Source of the DNA: Buchnera aphidicola (Cinara pseudotaxifoliae)
Lineage (GTDB): Bacteria > Pseudomonadota > Gammaproteobacteria > Enterobacterales > Enterobacteriaceae
Direction of reading: 5' to 3'
DNA: 64,000 nt
Assembly (NCBI RefSeq): GCF_900128595.1
Contig: NZ_LT635893.1
Span: 186,001 to 250,000, forward strand
Part shown: positions 49,706 to 59,556 of the stretch, piece by piece
How the letters are laid out: every line of letters begins with the position of its first letter
Position numbering within the stretch: position 1 is the first letter of the stretch
The notes under the pieces: generated by a model
Databases searched by the model: none
What the model saw: only the letters and a program-made list of their open reading frames with translations
Told to the model about the DNA's origin: nothing
Translations under genes and position numbers: made by a program

Positions 49706-52546
49706 ATGAAAAATAAAAAAAAAACATTTTCATTACGAGATATAGGGTGGTTATACTCAAATAATCAGTTATTTTTAGAAAATATTTATAAAAAATTTTT
49801 ATCTAATTCTAAAAAAATAGATTCATCTTGGAAAAAAATATTTAAAAAAATATCTTATAATAAATGTATAACAAGTAACAATAATATTTTTACTACAATT
49901 AAATCTCAAGCACAAGAACATAAATCTCATTCTTGTTTTAATATTGCATCGAAAAATTTAATAAACGAGTATAGTCATGAATTATTAAAAGAAAAATTTT
50001 TAAATTTAATAAATTCTTATCGAATATACGGACATTACATATCAAACTTAAATCCGTTAGCACGCTTAAAAAAGATAAAAAATGTTCCTGAATTATCTTG
50101 TCTGTTTCATCGTATTACCCCAAAGGAACTTAACAATAAAATAAATTTTAATTTTTTATGTTTTAAAAAAAATGTTAATTCTTTTAATGAAATATATTTA
50201 TTTTTCAAGAAAAAATATTGTAGTTATATTGGATTTGAATATATGCATTTAAATGATATCAAACAAAAAAAATGGTTGCAAAATTATATTGAAACTAAAA
50301 ACATTAAACATTCACTGTCTAGTAGTGAAAAAAAAGAAGTACTAAAAGATTTAATTCAATCCACTACTTTTGAAAAATTTATTCATACTAAATTTCCAGG
50401 AAACAAACGTTTTTCTTTAGAGGGATGTGATATTTTAATTCCAGTATTAAAAAAAATTATAATGTTTTGTATTAAAAAAAAAACCAAGAAAATATTTTTG
50501 GGTATGGCTCACAGAGGTCGACTAAACGTAATGTATAATGTTTTACATCACAATGTATTAAAAATGTTTAATAATAAAACTCGTTCCTATAAAAACAGGA
50601 ATGGTACGGGAGATGTAAAATACCATATAGGATTAAAAAAAATTATTCAAAAAAATAACAAAAACATTGAAATCAATTTATTAGATAACCCTTCACATTT
50701 AGAAATTATAACTCCTATTGTTATTGGTTGCTGTAAATTTTTTGTAGAACAAAAATCTTCTCAATATAATCCTTTACCTATTATTATACACGGAGATGCT
50801 GCATTTATTGGGCAAGGTGTAATACAAGAAACTTTAAATATGTCTCAAGTTCCTGCATATAATGTTTTAGGTAGTGTACACATTATTATTAACAATCAAA
50901 TTGCTTTTACTACATCTAAAAAAAAATATTTAAGAACTAGTTTTTATTGTACAGATATCGCAAAGATGATTAATGCACCTATTTTTCATGTTAATGCCGA
51001 TCAACCCGAATCCGTTATGTTTATAATTAAACTGGCTTTAAAATTTAGATATTTATTTAAAAAAGATGTTTTTATTGAATTAGTATGTTATCGAAGATTA
51101 GGACATAATGAAGTTGACGATCCTTATATAACCCAACCAAAAATGTATAATATAATAAAAAATCATAAAAGAATTTGTGTCTTATATTCTAAAAAAATAA
51201 AAAATACGTTAAAGGAAACAGATACTTCATACAAAAAACTGTATATACATTTTATGCAACAATTATACAAAAAAATACAAGAACACAATTTAAAAACAAA
51301 TAATCTAAAAAAATCGTATCGCCATAAACATTCTAAAAAATATTTAATTAAACAAATTTATAATAATGTAGATGTTTTAAATAAAATCGCAACTGAGTTG
51401 TTTACTTTACCTAAACATCTAACTATACATAATCAAGTAAAAAAAATTTTTTTTAATCGTATAAAAATGGTGAATAATAAACTTCCATTGGATTGGGGAG
51501 CTGCAGAAAATTTAGTTTACGCTGTCTTAATGTACTACGGAATTACATGTAGATTAACTGGAGAAGATGTAAGAAGAGGAACTTTTTGTCACAGACACGC
51601 GTCTATTATTTGTCAAAAAAAAAATACTACGTATATTCCATTACAAAATCTATCTTTTACGAGTGGATTATTTTATATTTGGGACTCAGTTTTATCAGAA
51701 GAATCTACTTTAGCTTTTGAATATGGTTATTCAAAAGTATCTCATGCTACTTTAAATGTATGGGAAGCCCAATTCGGTGATTTTTCTAATGGAGCTCAAG
51801 TTGTTATAGATCAATTTATAACATCTAGTCTGCAAAAATGGGGGTATTCTTCACCTCTAGTAATCCTACTTCCGCATGGTTATGAAGGTCAAGGTCCAGA
51901 ACATTCATCTGGTCGATTAGAACGATATTTACAACTATGCGCGCAAAATAATATTAAAATTTACATACCTACTACAGTATCTCAAATGTATCATATTTTA
52001 TTAAAACAAGGATGTAGTACATCTAAAATTCCTATAATTATATTTACTCCTAAATCATTATTGAGAAATCCAGAAACATTTATATTCATGAAAGAATTAT
52101 TAATAGAAAAATTTCATACAATTTTATTAACACAATCAAGCTGTACATATAATTTAATATCTTGTATTATTTTTTGTTCAGGAAAAATTTATTATGAATT
52201 ACTTGATTTTTATCAAAAAAATAACATTATTGATACCGTAATAATACGTATTGAACAACTATATCCTTTTCCATATTCAAAAATAAATAAAACTATTAGT
52301 AAATTTAGTCAAGTAAAAAATTTTATATGGTGTCAAGAAGAACCGATAAATCAAGGTAGTTGGAAATACATATATTTTTATTTTAAAAAATATATTTTAA
52401 TAAATTATAAATTAATATCTTTAAAATACGTTGGTCGACCAAAGTTTTCTTCTACAGCAGAAGGGAATTTCATAAGTCATAATATACAACAAAAAAAAAT
52501 CATTAAATCAGCATTTTCTATGTCAATAAAAATAAAAAACAAGTGA
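49706..52546 (+). CDS. sucA: 2-oxoglutarate dehydrogenase E1 component
   Basis: Thiamine-diphosphate enzyme that decarboxylates 2-oxoglutarate. Landmarks: GMAHRGRLNVMYNVLHH, the ThDP motif IHGDAAFIGQGVIQETLNMSQV to NNQIAFTT, CYRRLGHNEVDDPYITQPKMY, and EAQFGDFSNGAQVVIDQFI with HGYEGQGPEHSSGRLERYLQL. It is 946 aa against 933 in E. coli. The N-terminus (RDIGWLYSNNQLFLENIYKKF) is the E2-docking region. It is 6 bases from sucB. The TCA cycle itself is otherwise mostly missing in Buchnera, so succinyl-CoA supply is the likely purpose. Confidence 0.97.
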   Translation: MKNKKKTFSLRDIGWLYSNNQLFLENIYKKFLSNSKKIDSSWKKIFKKISYNKCITSNNNIFTTIKSQAQEHKSHSCFNIASKNLINEYSHELLKEKFLNLINSYRIYGHYISNLNPLARLKKIKNVPELSCLFHRITPKELNNKINFNFLCFKKNVNSFNEIYLFFKKKYCSYIGFEYMHLNDIKQKKWLQNYIETKNIKHSLSSSEKKEVLKDLIQSTTFEKFIHTKFPGNKRFSLEGCDILIPVLKKIIMFCIKKKTKKIFLGMAHRGRLNVMYNVLHHNVLKMFNNKTRSYKNRNGTGDVKYHIGLKKIIQKNNKNIEINLLDNPSHLEIITPIVIGCCKFFVEQKSSQYNPLPIIIHGDAAFIGQGVIQETLNMSQVPAYNVLGSVHIIINNQIAFTTSKKKYLRTSFYCTDIAKMINAPIFHVNADQPESVMFIIKLALKFRYLFKKDVFIELVCYRRLGHNEVDDPYITQPKMYNIIKNHKRICVLYSKKIKNTLKETDTSYKKLYIHFMQQLYKKIQEHNLKTNNLKKSYRHKHSKKYLIKQIYNNVDVLNKIATELFTLPKHLTIHNQVKKIFFNRIKMVNNKLPLDWGAAENLVYAVLMYYGITCRLTGEDVRRGTFCHRHASIICQKKNTTYIPLQNLSFTSGLFYIWDSVLSEESTLAFEYGYSKVSHATLNVWEAQFGDFSNGAQVVIDQFITSSLQKWGYSSPLVILLPHGYEGQGPEHSSGRLERYLQLCAQNNIKIYIPTTVSQMYHILLKQGCSTSKIPIIIFTPKSLLRNPETFIFMKELLIEKFHTILLTQSSCTYNLISCIIFCSGKIYYELLDFYQKNNIIDTVIIRIEQLYPFPYSKINKTISKFSQVKNFIWCQEEPINQGSWKYIYFYFKKYILINYKLISLKYVGRPKFSSTAEGNFISHNIQQKKIIKSAFSMSIKIKNK

Positions 52547-52552
52547 AAAAAA

Positions 52553-53764
52553 ATGAATAAAAAAATTAAGATTTTAGCTCCTGATTTACCTGAATCAATT
52601 AATAGCGCAATACTATTAAAGTGGCATAAAAAAATAGGAGATGTTGTTCGAGAAGATGAATTAATAGTTGAAATTGAAACAGATAAAATTGTATTAGAAG
52701 TATCATCTCCTGTTTCTGGTATTTTATATACACAAAACATATCTGTAGGTCAGGATTTACAATCAAAATCTATATTAGGATATATTAAACCCGTTAAAAA
52801 AAAATCAAATATGTTTAGTATAGAACACAGTTCAAGAAAAAAAAATAATGAAAGAGATTTTTTTACACCAAAAATACGTAGATTAATTACAAATAATGAA
52901 ATTAATAAAGTAACTATTAAGGGAATAAAAATAAATAAAAAAATTACTAAAGATAATTTTATTTTTAAAAAATCATGTATGTTAAATAAAAAAAAAAAAA
53001 ATGAAAAAAAAAATATATACATCTTGCCAGAAAAAATTGTAAATGATAATACACAATCTAAAACAAGATCTGTTAATCAAGTTGCAATGAATCCATTGAG
53101 AAAAAAAATCTCAGAAAGATTATTGTCAACGATTCAAAACACAGCTATGTTAACTACTTTTAACGAAGTTAACATGAAACCAATTATGTTATTAAGAAAT
53201 AAGTATGATAAATGTTTTCAAGAAAAATATAATATGAAATTAGGATATATGTCTTTTTATGTAAAAGCAGTAATACATGCATTGAAAAAATTTCCAGATA
53301 TGAACGCTTCTATAGAAGATACTAATATTGTATATCATGATTATTATGATATAAATATCGCTGTATCTACTCCTCGAGGATTAATAACTCCTATTTTAAA
53401 AAATGCTAATCATTTATCTATGTTCGAAATTGAAAAAAAAATAAAATCTTTTTCTATTTTAGGTCAATCTGGAAAACTACAGTTAAAAGATTTAGAATCC
53501 GGTACTTTTACTATTACTAACGGAGGAGTTTTTGGTTCACTATTTTCTACTCCAATTATTAACCCTCCGCAAGTAGCTATCTTAGGTATGCACCATATTA
53601 AAAATAGACCAGTAGTTATACGTGATAAAATATCAATACTACCTATGATGTATTTAGCTATATCTTACGATCATCAATTAATTGATGGAAAACAAGCAAT
53701 ACAATTTTTAAATTGCATAAAAGATGCTATAGAAGATTTTTCTAGAATTATAATAGATATATAA
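52553..53764 (+). CDS. sucB: Dihydrolipoyl succinyltransferase (E2 of 2-oxoglutarate dehydrogenase)
   Basis: Core E2 subunit. The lipoyl domain (about residues 1-80) has the lipoylated lysine in IETDKIVLEV; an E3-binding segment (FFTPKIRRLITNNEI) follows; the catalytic domain starts at MNPLRKKISERLLSTIQN and ends with the active-site motif YDHQLIDGKQA. It is 403 aa against 405 in E. coli. The linker contains runs of 14 A (52988-53001) and 10 A. LipA and LipB at 24.7-26.4 kb are needed to modify it. Confidence 0.97.
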   Translation: MNKKIKILAPDLPESINSAILLKWHKKIGDVVREDELIVEIETDKIVLEVSSPVSGILYTQNISVGQDLQSKSILGYIKPVKKKSNMFSIEHSSRKKNNERDFFTPKIRRLITNNEINKVTIKGIKINKKITKDNFIFKKSCMLNKKKKNEKKNIYILPEKIVNDNTQSKTRSVNQVAMNPLRKKISERLLSTIQNTAMLTTFNEVNMKPIMLLRNKYDKCFQEKYNMKLGYMSFYVKAVIHALKKFPDMNASIEDTNIVYHDYYDINIAVSTPRGLITPILKNANHLSMFEIEKKIKSFSILGQSGKLQLKDLESGTFTITNGGVFGSLFSTPIINPPQVAILGMHHIKNRPVVIRDKISILPMMYLAISYDHQLIDGKQAIQFLNCIKDAIEDFSRIIIDI

Positions 53765-54165
53765 TATTAAAATATCTTATACATCAGATTTGGTAATAAT
53801 TATTACAATCTAATAAACTAAACTTGTAATTTAGTGTTCTTTTAATACCATATTATATAATAATTGTTTATTTTATCATAATCCATTTATTAAATACAAA
53901 TCAATTATATAAAATGTTAAATTTATACGTTTAGTTTAAAAATTGATTAATTATTTATTCTAATACACTAAGTATAGTATGTATATACTACATTGGTTTA
54001 TTTCAAGAAAATAAAAAGTACATTTTTAATGTAATTAATTTTTAACATAAAAACTAATTAATTTACATATTTTAACAAAAATAATACAATATTTATTGTT
54101 GTAAAAAAATATACGTATCAAGTATATATTATGCGACATATGTAAAAAAAAATTCTAGGTGAATA
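53765..54165. other. sucB/gpmA intergenic region
   Basis: About 400 bases without a gene. A stem-loop at 53786-53811 follows sucB: AGATT and GTAAT pair with ATTAC and AATCT, with a two-base bulge and a 4-base loop. It lacks a T tail. Nothing else stands out. Confidence 0.5.
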
Positions 54166-54858
54166 ATGAAAAATAAAAGAATAGTACTCATGCGACACGG
54201 AGAAAGTCAATGGAACCAGCTAAATAAATTTACTGGATGGAAAGATATTTCGTTGTCTGGAAAAGGAAAACAAGAAGCTCAGTACGCTGCTGAAGCGTTA
54301 AAAAAAAATAAATTTATATTTGATATTGCATATACATCAGTACTTAAAAGAGCCATCCATACTTTATGGATAATATTAAAAAAATTAGATTATGCATGGA
54401 TACCCGTATATAAATCATGGAAACTAAATGAAAGAAATTATGGATCTTTAGAAGGTTTAAATAAAGATGAAGTCGTTAGTATGTATGGATACAAACAAGT
54501 TCAGTTATGGAGAAGAAGTTTTCTTGGTTTACCTCCAAAAAATAATGATTCAAACATTATCGACTTAAGGAATGATAAAAAATATAAACATCTAAAAAAG
54601 AAAAATATTCCTAGTTCTGAAAATTTAAAAATGACATACAATCGAGTAATTCATTTTTGGAAATCTAATATTTTACCTCAAATAAAAAACAACAAAAACA
54701 TAATTATAGTAGCACATGGCAATTCTTTACGTGCATTAATAAAATACTTAAGTAACATTGATGATATTGAAATTGAAAAATTAGATATTTCTACTGGTTC
54801 TCCTATTATATATGAATTTTCTCATGATATTAAACCCTTAAGATATTATTATTTATAA
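54166..54858 (+). CDS. gpmA: 2,3-bisphosphoglycerate-dependent phosphoglycerate mutase
   Basis: Interconverts 3- and 2-phosphoglycerate. The phosphohistidine is in VLMRHGESQWNQLNKFTGW; second His in IIVAHGNSLRALIKYL; SVLKRAIHTLW and LNERNYGSLEGLNKDEV are conserved. It is 230 aa against 250 in E. coli: the flexible C-terminal tail after LRYYYL is missing. In this family the tail covers the active site, so kinetics may differ. Its promoter should lie in the preceding 400 bases. Confidence 0.96.
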   Translation: MKNKRIVLMRHGESQWNQLNKFTGWKDISLSGKGKQEAQYAAEALKKNKFIFDIAYTSVLKRAIHTLWIILKKLDYAWIPVYKSWKLNERNYGSLEGLNKDEVVSMYGYKQVQLWRRSFLGLPPKNNDSNIIDLRNDKKYKHLKKKNIPSSENLKMTYNRVIHFWKSNILPQIKNNKNIIIVAHGNSLRALIKYLSNIDDIEIEKLDISTGSPIIYEFSHDIKPLRYYYL

Positions 54859-55073
54859 TATATCTTTTATTGAAATTAAATTTTAAATAGCTTAATAAAA
54901 ATATTATTGTGAATTATTAAGTTACAAATATTTATTAATTTCAGTCTTCAATAAAAAATATTCTATTTAGATAATCTTAACTTTTCAAATTAATGCATTA
55001 TTTTTATCAAAATTATATTAAAAGATTTTATATTATTTAAATAAATATTAAACATTAAGGTTACATCATTATA

Positions 55074-56039
55074 ATGATTAAAAAAATAGGAGTTTTAACG
55101 AGCGGTGGCGATGCTCCAGGAATGAACGCAATTATACAATCTATAGTATATACAGCTAGTAATAATAATTTAGAAGTAATTGGTATTAAAAATGGTTTTT
55201 TAGGCTTATACAATGATACAACTATTCCCTTATATCGCGATAGTGTATCTAATTTGATGAATATAGGCGGAACATTTTTAGGATCTTCTAGGTTTTTAGA
55301 ATTTAAATTACTGGAAATACGAAAAACTGCTGTTAGCAACATATTAAAAAGAAAGATTGATGCTTTAATTATAATTGGTGGTGATGGATCATACATAGGA
55401 GCTAAATGTTTAACTGATATGGGTATTCCATGTATAGGAATTCCTGGTACAATTGATAATGATGTTTCTGGAACCGACTACAGTGTAGGGTATTTTACCG
55501 CCCTAGAAACAATAGTTAACGCTATTGATAAATTAAGAGATACTATTTCTTCACATCAAAGAATCTCTATTATTGAAATTATGGGTCGTTATTGTGGAGA
55601 TTTAACACTATCAGCAGCTATTGCTGGAGGATGTGAATTTATTGTTATTCCGGAAGTAATTTATAAAAAAGAATTATTGTTACTAGAAATACAAAAAAGT
55701 ATTAAAAAAGGTACTAGTCATGCTATTGTAGCTGTTACTGAACATATATGTGATATTAATAAATTAGCTAAATATATTCAACAAAAAACTAATAAAGAAA
55801 CACGAGCTACTATATTAGGACACATTCAAAGAGGTGGAATTCCAGTAGCATATGATAGAATATTAGCATCTCGTATGGGTATATATGCTATACAGTTACT
55901 TATAAATGGACAAAGAGGAAAATGTGTTGGTGTAATTAATAATCAAATAGTTCATCATAATATTGATTATGCGTTAAAAAACATGAAACAATTATTTAAA
56001 AAAGATCTATTACATGTAATAAAACATCGTATTTTTTAA
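55074..56039 (+). CDS. pfkA: ATP-dependent 6-phosphofructokinase
   Basis: Commits fructose-6-phosphate to glycolysis. Landmarks: [15 protein letters not shown] (ATP), [32 protein letters not shown] (catalytic Asp), [20 protein letters not shown] and LGHIQRGG. It is 321 aa against 320 in E. coli and fully intact. It converges on tpiA, with a GC-rich hairpin 40 bases after its stop codon. Confidence 0.98.
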   Translation: MIKKIGVLTSGGDAPGMNAIIQSIVYTASNNNLEVIGIKNGFLGLYNDTTIPLYRDSVSNLMNIGGTFLGSSRFLEFKLLEIRKTAVSNILKRKIDALIIIGGDGSYIGAKCLTDMGIPCIGIPGTIDNDVSGTDYSVGYFTALETIVNAIDKLRDTISSHQRISIIEIMGRYCGDLTLSAAIAGGCEFIVIPEVIYKKELLLLEIQKSIKKGTSHAIVAVTEHICDINKLAKYIQQKTNKETRATILGHIQRGGIPVAYDRILASRMGIYAIQLLINGQRGKCVGVINNQIVHHNIDYALKNMKQLFKKDLLHVIKHRIF

Positions 56040-56079
56040 ATAAATATTTTAATTTTTTAAACTACCTTTTGTAATATAA

Positions 56080-56103
56080 TAAGTGCCGGTAATCCGGCGC
56101 TTA
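56080..56103 (+). terminator. GC-rich hairpin after pfkA
   Basis: TAAGTGCCGG (56080-56089) pairs with CCGGCGCTTA (56094-56103) around TAAT, with one T-G pair. Eleven of these 24 bases are G or C in an otherwise AT-only neighbourhood. The T tail is poor, so it may block exonucleases as much as terminate. It lies between convergent pfkA and tpiA. Confidence 0.55.
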
Positions 56104-56300
56104 AATATAAGTTGTTATTTTAAAATTAAAAACATGTTTTTTATAAACATATATAAAATTAAATTTTATAATAAAAATTTATATTATGTCATTTTGAATA
56201 AATATGTAATAAGAATTATTTGTATAAAAAAATTATCTGTGTTTTTACAAAAATTTATATTATATAAATATAAAATAGTACATGATATATAAAATATAAA

Positions 56301-57065
56301 TTAAATATTTATTAATTCTAGAATTTTGATAAATTCTGTTATCTTCAAAGAAGCTTTACCGATTAGAAAACCATCAATATCTTTTTGAGACATTAATTCT
56401 AATATATTATTCTTTGTTACTGAACCACCGTACTGAATAAAAAAATTTTTTATTTTATAGTTTAATTTACTATTTATATATTGACGGATAAATTGAGCAA
56501 CAAATTGTGCTTTTAAAGGATTAGCAGAGTTATGTGATCCAATTGCCCAAATAGGTTCATAGGCAATAATAGAATTATCAAATGCGTGTATTCCACACAT
56601 ATTAAATATAGTATCTATTTGTTTAACACAAATTTCTTTGATTTTATTATCTTTTTTTTCTTGTTCTGTTTCTCCAATACATAAAATCGGAATTAAATTT
56701 TCTTTTTTTAATAAACGAAATTTATTTGCAACTATATAATTAGTTTCTTGATGATTAAATCGTCTTTCAGAGTGACCAATAATTACATATTTAATCATCA
56801 TATCATATAACATATTAGGAGAAATTTCTCCAGTAAAAGATCCTAAAGTATGATTATCAACATTTTGAGCACTCAAAAAAATCTTTTTTTTTTTAAAAAT
56901 TGATAAATTTTTAATTATATAACTGTATATAACAGGTAAGGAAATTGCAATGGTTCCTTTGAAATTATGTTGTGTTAAAAATAAACTTAACAATTTTGAA
57001 AATTTTTTGATTCTTTTCTTAGTACCATTTAATTTCCAATTTCCTACAATTATGGGTTTAATCAT
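56301..57065 (-). CDS. tpiA: Triosephosphate isomerase
   Basis: Interconverts dihydroxyacetone phosphate and glyceraldehyde-3-phosphate. Catalytic residues: Lys in VGNWKLNG, His in IIGHSERR, Glu in AYEPIWAIG; phosphate loop IQYGGSVTKNN. The ATG at 57065, preceded by AGGT, gives 254 aa (E. coli 255) and starts MIKPIIVGNWKLNG like the family. An ATG at 57113 would add 16 residues without family support. It lies after rpsA on the reverse strand. Confidence 0.97.
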   Translation of the reverse strand: MIKPIIVGNWKLNGTKKRIKKFSKLLSLFLTQHNFKGTIAISLPVIYSYIIKNLSIFKKKKIFLSAQNVDNHTLGSFTGEISPNMLYDMMIKYVIIGHSERRFNHQETNYIVANKFRLLKKENLIPILCIGETEQEKKDNKIKEICVKQIDTIFNMCGIHAFDNSIIAYEPIWAIGSHNSANPLKAQFVAQFIRQYINSKLNYKIKNFFIQYGGSVTKNNILELMSQKDIDGFLIGKASLKITEFIKILELINI

Positions 57066-57506
57066 TTTATAATACCTATGGAAGCAATTATGAGAGTGTA
57101 GTAGCATACTCAAATAATTGCTAAATTATAAAAAAATCATTTACTGAAAAAATATTAAAGTTTAATTTTTAAGATTAAGTAATAAATTTAACTATTCTTG
57201 TATATATAATTTATATAATTTTTTAGTTTTTTTAACTTAAAATAAGATATTTTTTTTAAAAAAAATATTTTTCAATTATTCTAAAAGTTTTACTTATCTT
57301 AATGTATCAAAATATAAAAAATCACTAAAATCTTCTTATTTTAATTTATTATTATTCTCTTAAAAATATCATATATTCTAAAATATTTTTTACTAAAAAT
57401 TTAACAATTTTTTTAGAATATAAATTTTTAATAACCAGTTAAACAATTTTAATTTTATCATATATTTTTCGAATACAGATATCAAAAAATATTTTTTTTA
57501 ATTATA
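57066..57506. other. rpsA/tpiA intergenic region
   Basis: About 440 bases without a gene. It should contain the end of the rpsA transcript and the tpiA promoter. I see no clear hairpin, tRNA or conserved motif. The E. coli neighbour of rpsA, ihfB, is not present. Confidence 0.5.
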
Positions 57507-59177
57507 TTAATTTTTTGCATCTTCAAATGCTTGTGTCATAGTATTATCATTTTTTTTAAAATCAACTAAATTTTCTTCTAATGACATATTTTGTACATTC
57601 TTTAGATGTAATTCTTCTGTAATTGATACATATACAATTCTGTTTTTTTTATCAAATCCTTGAATTTGAACTGATAAAGTATTTTTAATAGATAGATTAG
57701 ATATATATTTTTGACGATATGTAGGTGGTATATTTGCTAACTTTAAACATCCCGAAATACCTGTATCTATGTTTAATAGTATAGCTTTTTCTTCAATTGA
57801 TGTAACTGTACCAAAAATAACTGTATTTTTTTGATTATTTAAAATATATTTATAAAATGGATCTTCTTGTAATTGTTTAATTCCTAAAGAAATCCGTTCT
57901 CTTAAAGGATCTACCTGTAGGACAATTGCTTCTATATTTTGACCTTTTTTGTATTTTTTTACTTCTTTATCTCCTGAAACAAACCAAGATAAATCAGATA
58001 AATGAACTAAACCATCAATACCACCATCTAAACCTATAAAGATTCCAAAATCAGTAATAGATTTAATCTTACCACATACCTTAGATCCTTTTTTGTTTTT
58101 TTCAGCAAACACATTCCACGGATTAATTTTACATTGTTTTATTCCTAATGAAATACGTCTTCTAGATTCATCGATGTTCAAAATAGATACATTAATTTTT
58201 TCTCTAGATTTTACAACTTTAGAGGGATGAATATTTTTATTAGTCCAATCCATTTCTGAAACATGAACTAATCCTTCTACACCTTCTTCAATTTCTACGA
58301 AACAACCATAATCAGTTAAATTAGTAACATATCCCGTGTGCTTACTACCCTCCGGATAACGTCGTACAAGATTAGTCCAAGGATCCACTCCTAACTGTTT
58401 TAAACCTAATGATACTCGTGTTTTTTGTTCATCAAATTTTAATACTTTAACTTGAATTGTATCACCGATTTTAACTATTTCACTAGGGTGCTGGACTCTT
58501 TTCCAGGCCATATCAGTAATATGTAACAACCCATCTACTCCTCCTAAATCAATAAAAGCGCCATAATCTGTTAAGTTTTTAACTATTCCATTAACGATAG
58601 AACCTTCTTGTAAGTTTTTTAATAATTGATCACGCTCAGCATTATTTTCTAATTCAATAACCGCTTTACGCGAAACAACAACATTATTTCTCTTTTGATC
58701 CAATTTAATAACTTTAAAGTCTAGATTTTTTCCTTCTAAATGTAGAGTATCTCGAATAGGGCGAATATCTACTAAAGATCCGGGTAAAAAAGCTCGTATG
58801 TCGTTTAATTCAACAGTAAAACCACCTTTTACTTTCCCGTTAATTATACCGCTGACATTACGTGATTCTTTATGAGCTTTTTCTAAATTAATCCAAGATT
58901 CATGTCGTTTAGCTTTTTCTCTCGATAAAATGGTTTCACCAAAACCATCTTCCATTGCATCTAAAGAAACGTCAATCGTATCTCCTATTTTTACTTCTAA
59001 ATTACCGTTTGAATTTTTAAATTGTTCTATTGGAATAAAGGATTCTGATTTTAATCCTGCATCCACTATAACCATATCATTATCTATTGATACTATTGAA
59101 CCTTTAATAATGGATCCTGGACGGGTTTCTATTTTTTTTAGCGACTTTTCGAATAGTTTTGCAAAAGATGTTGTCAT
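57507..59177 (-). CDS. rpsA: 30S ribosomal protein S1
   Basis: RNA-binding ribosomal protein needed to load mRNAs with weak ribosome sites. Six S1 repeats are visible, starting at about residues 20, 105, 190, 275, 362 and 450; examples are [29 protein letters not shown] and [30 protein letters not shown] in repeats 3 and 4. It is 556 aa against 557 in E. coli. No Shine-Dalgarno sequence precedes the ATG, as in E. coli rpsA. A clear promoter lies at 59229-59257. Confidence 0.98.
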   Translation of the reverse strand: MTTSFAKLFEKSLKKIETRPGSIIKGSIVSIDNDMVIVDAGLKSESFIPIEQFKNSNGNLEVKIGDTIDVSLDAMEDGFGETILSREKAKRHESWINLEKAHKESRNVSGIINGKVKGGFTVELNDIRAFLPGSLVDIRPIRDTLHLEGKNLDFKVIKLDQKRNNVVVSRKAVIELENNAERDQLLKNLQEGSIVNGIVKNLTDYGAFIDLGGVDGLLHITDMAWKRVQHPSEIVKIGDTIQVKVLKFDEQKTRVSLGLKQLGVDPWTNLVRRYPEGSKHTGYVTNLTDYGCFVEIEEGVEGLVHVSEMDWTNKNIHPSKVVKSREKINVSILNIDESRRRISLGIKQCKINPWNVFAEKNKKGSKVCGKIKSITDFGIFIGLDGGIDGLVHLSDLSWFVSGDKEVKKYKKGQNIEAIVLQVDPLRERISLGIKQLQEDPFYKYILNNQKNTVIFGTVTSIEEKAILLNIDTGISGCLKLANIPPTYRQKYISNLSIKNTLSVQIQGFDKKNRIVYVSITEELHLKNVQNMSLEENLVDFKKNDNTMTQAFEDAKN

Positions 59178-59228
59178 ATAAAATATTTTATTTGTATGAT
59201 GTTATGAAAGTTTAAAAATTTTAAAAAT

Positions 59229-59257
59229 AAATTAAACTACCATAAAAAGTTAGTCAA
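59229..59257 (-). promoter_or_regulatory. Likely rpsA promoter
   Basis: On the reverse strand TTGACT (59257-59252) and TAATTT (59234-59229) are separated by exactly 17 bases. A start site near 59222 would give a leader of about 45 bases. It follows the aroA terminator, which argues for separate rpsA transcription. Confidence 0.6.
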
Positions 59258-59324
59258 AAACCATTTATTTTTCAAATGGAATGTAATAAAAAAAAATATA
59301 TAAATATTGATGCTTCTATCACCT

Positions 59325-59352
59325 AAAAAAAAACAATTAATATTTAATTGTT
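59325..59352 (-). terminator. Intrinsic terminator after aroA
   Basis: On the reverse strand AACAATTAA and TTAATTGTT form a perfect 9-bp stem with a 3-base loop, followed by seven T residues. It ends the serC-aroA transcription unit. Confidence 0.65.
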
Positions 59353-59556
59353 ATGATACTAATAAAAAAATAATAATTTTATAATTATAACATTGTAAAT
59401 TATTAAAGTTATAATCTCAATATTTTCAAACATTAACTTTTTCAATAAAATTATTATATATTAAATAATATTTTTCTATTTAAAAAATAATTTAATAAAA
59501 ATTAATTGATTAATATTTATTTTATATTCTAAATAAATTTACTATGTATAATTTTC

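Larger units (their letters stand above)
59178..59556. other. aroA/rpsA intergenic region with terminator and promoter
   Basis: No gene in 379 bases. On the reverse strand it carries, in order, the aroA terminator (59325-59352), a small inverted repeat (CCATTT and AAATGG, 59261-59279) and the rpsA promoter (59229-59257). Confidence 0.65.

Noticed and set aside
56083-56292. A 69-codon frame after pfkA
   Set aside because: It begins inside the hairpin and shows only low-complexity AT-driven composition.
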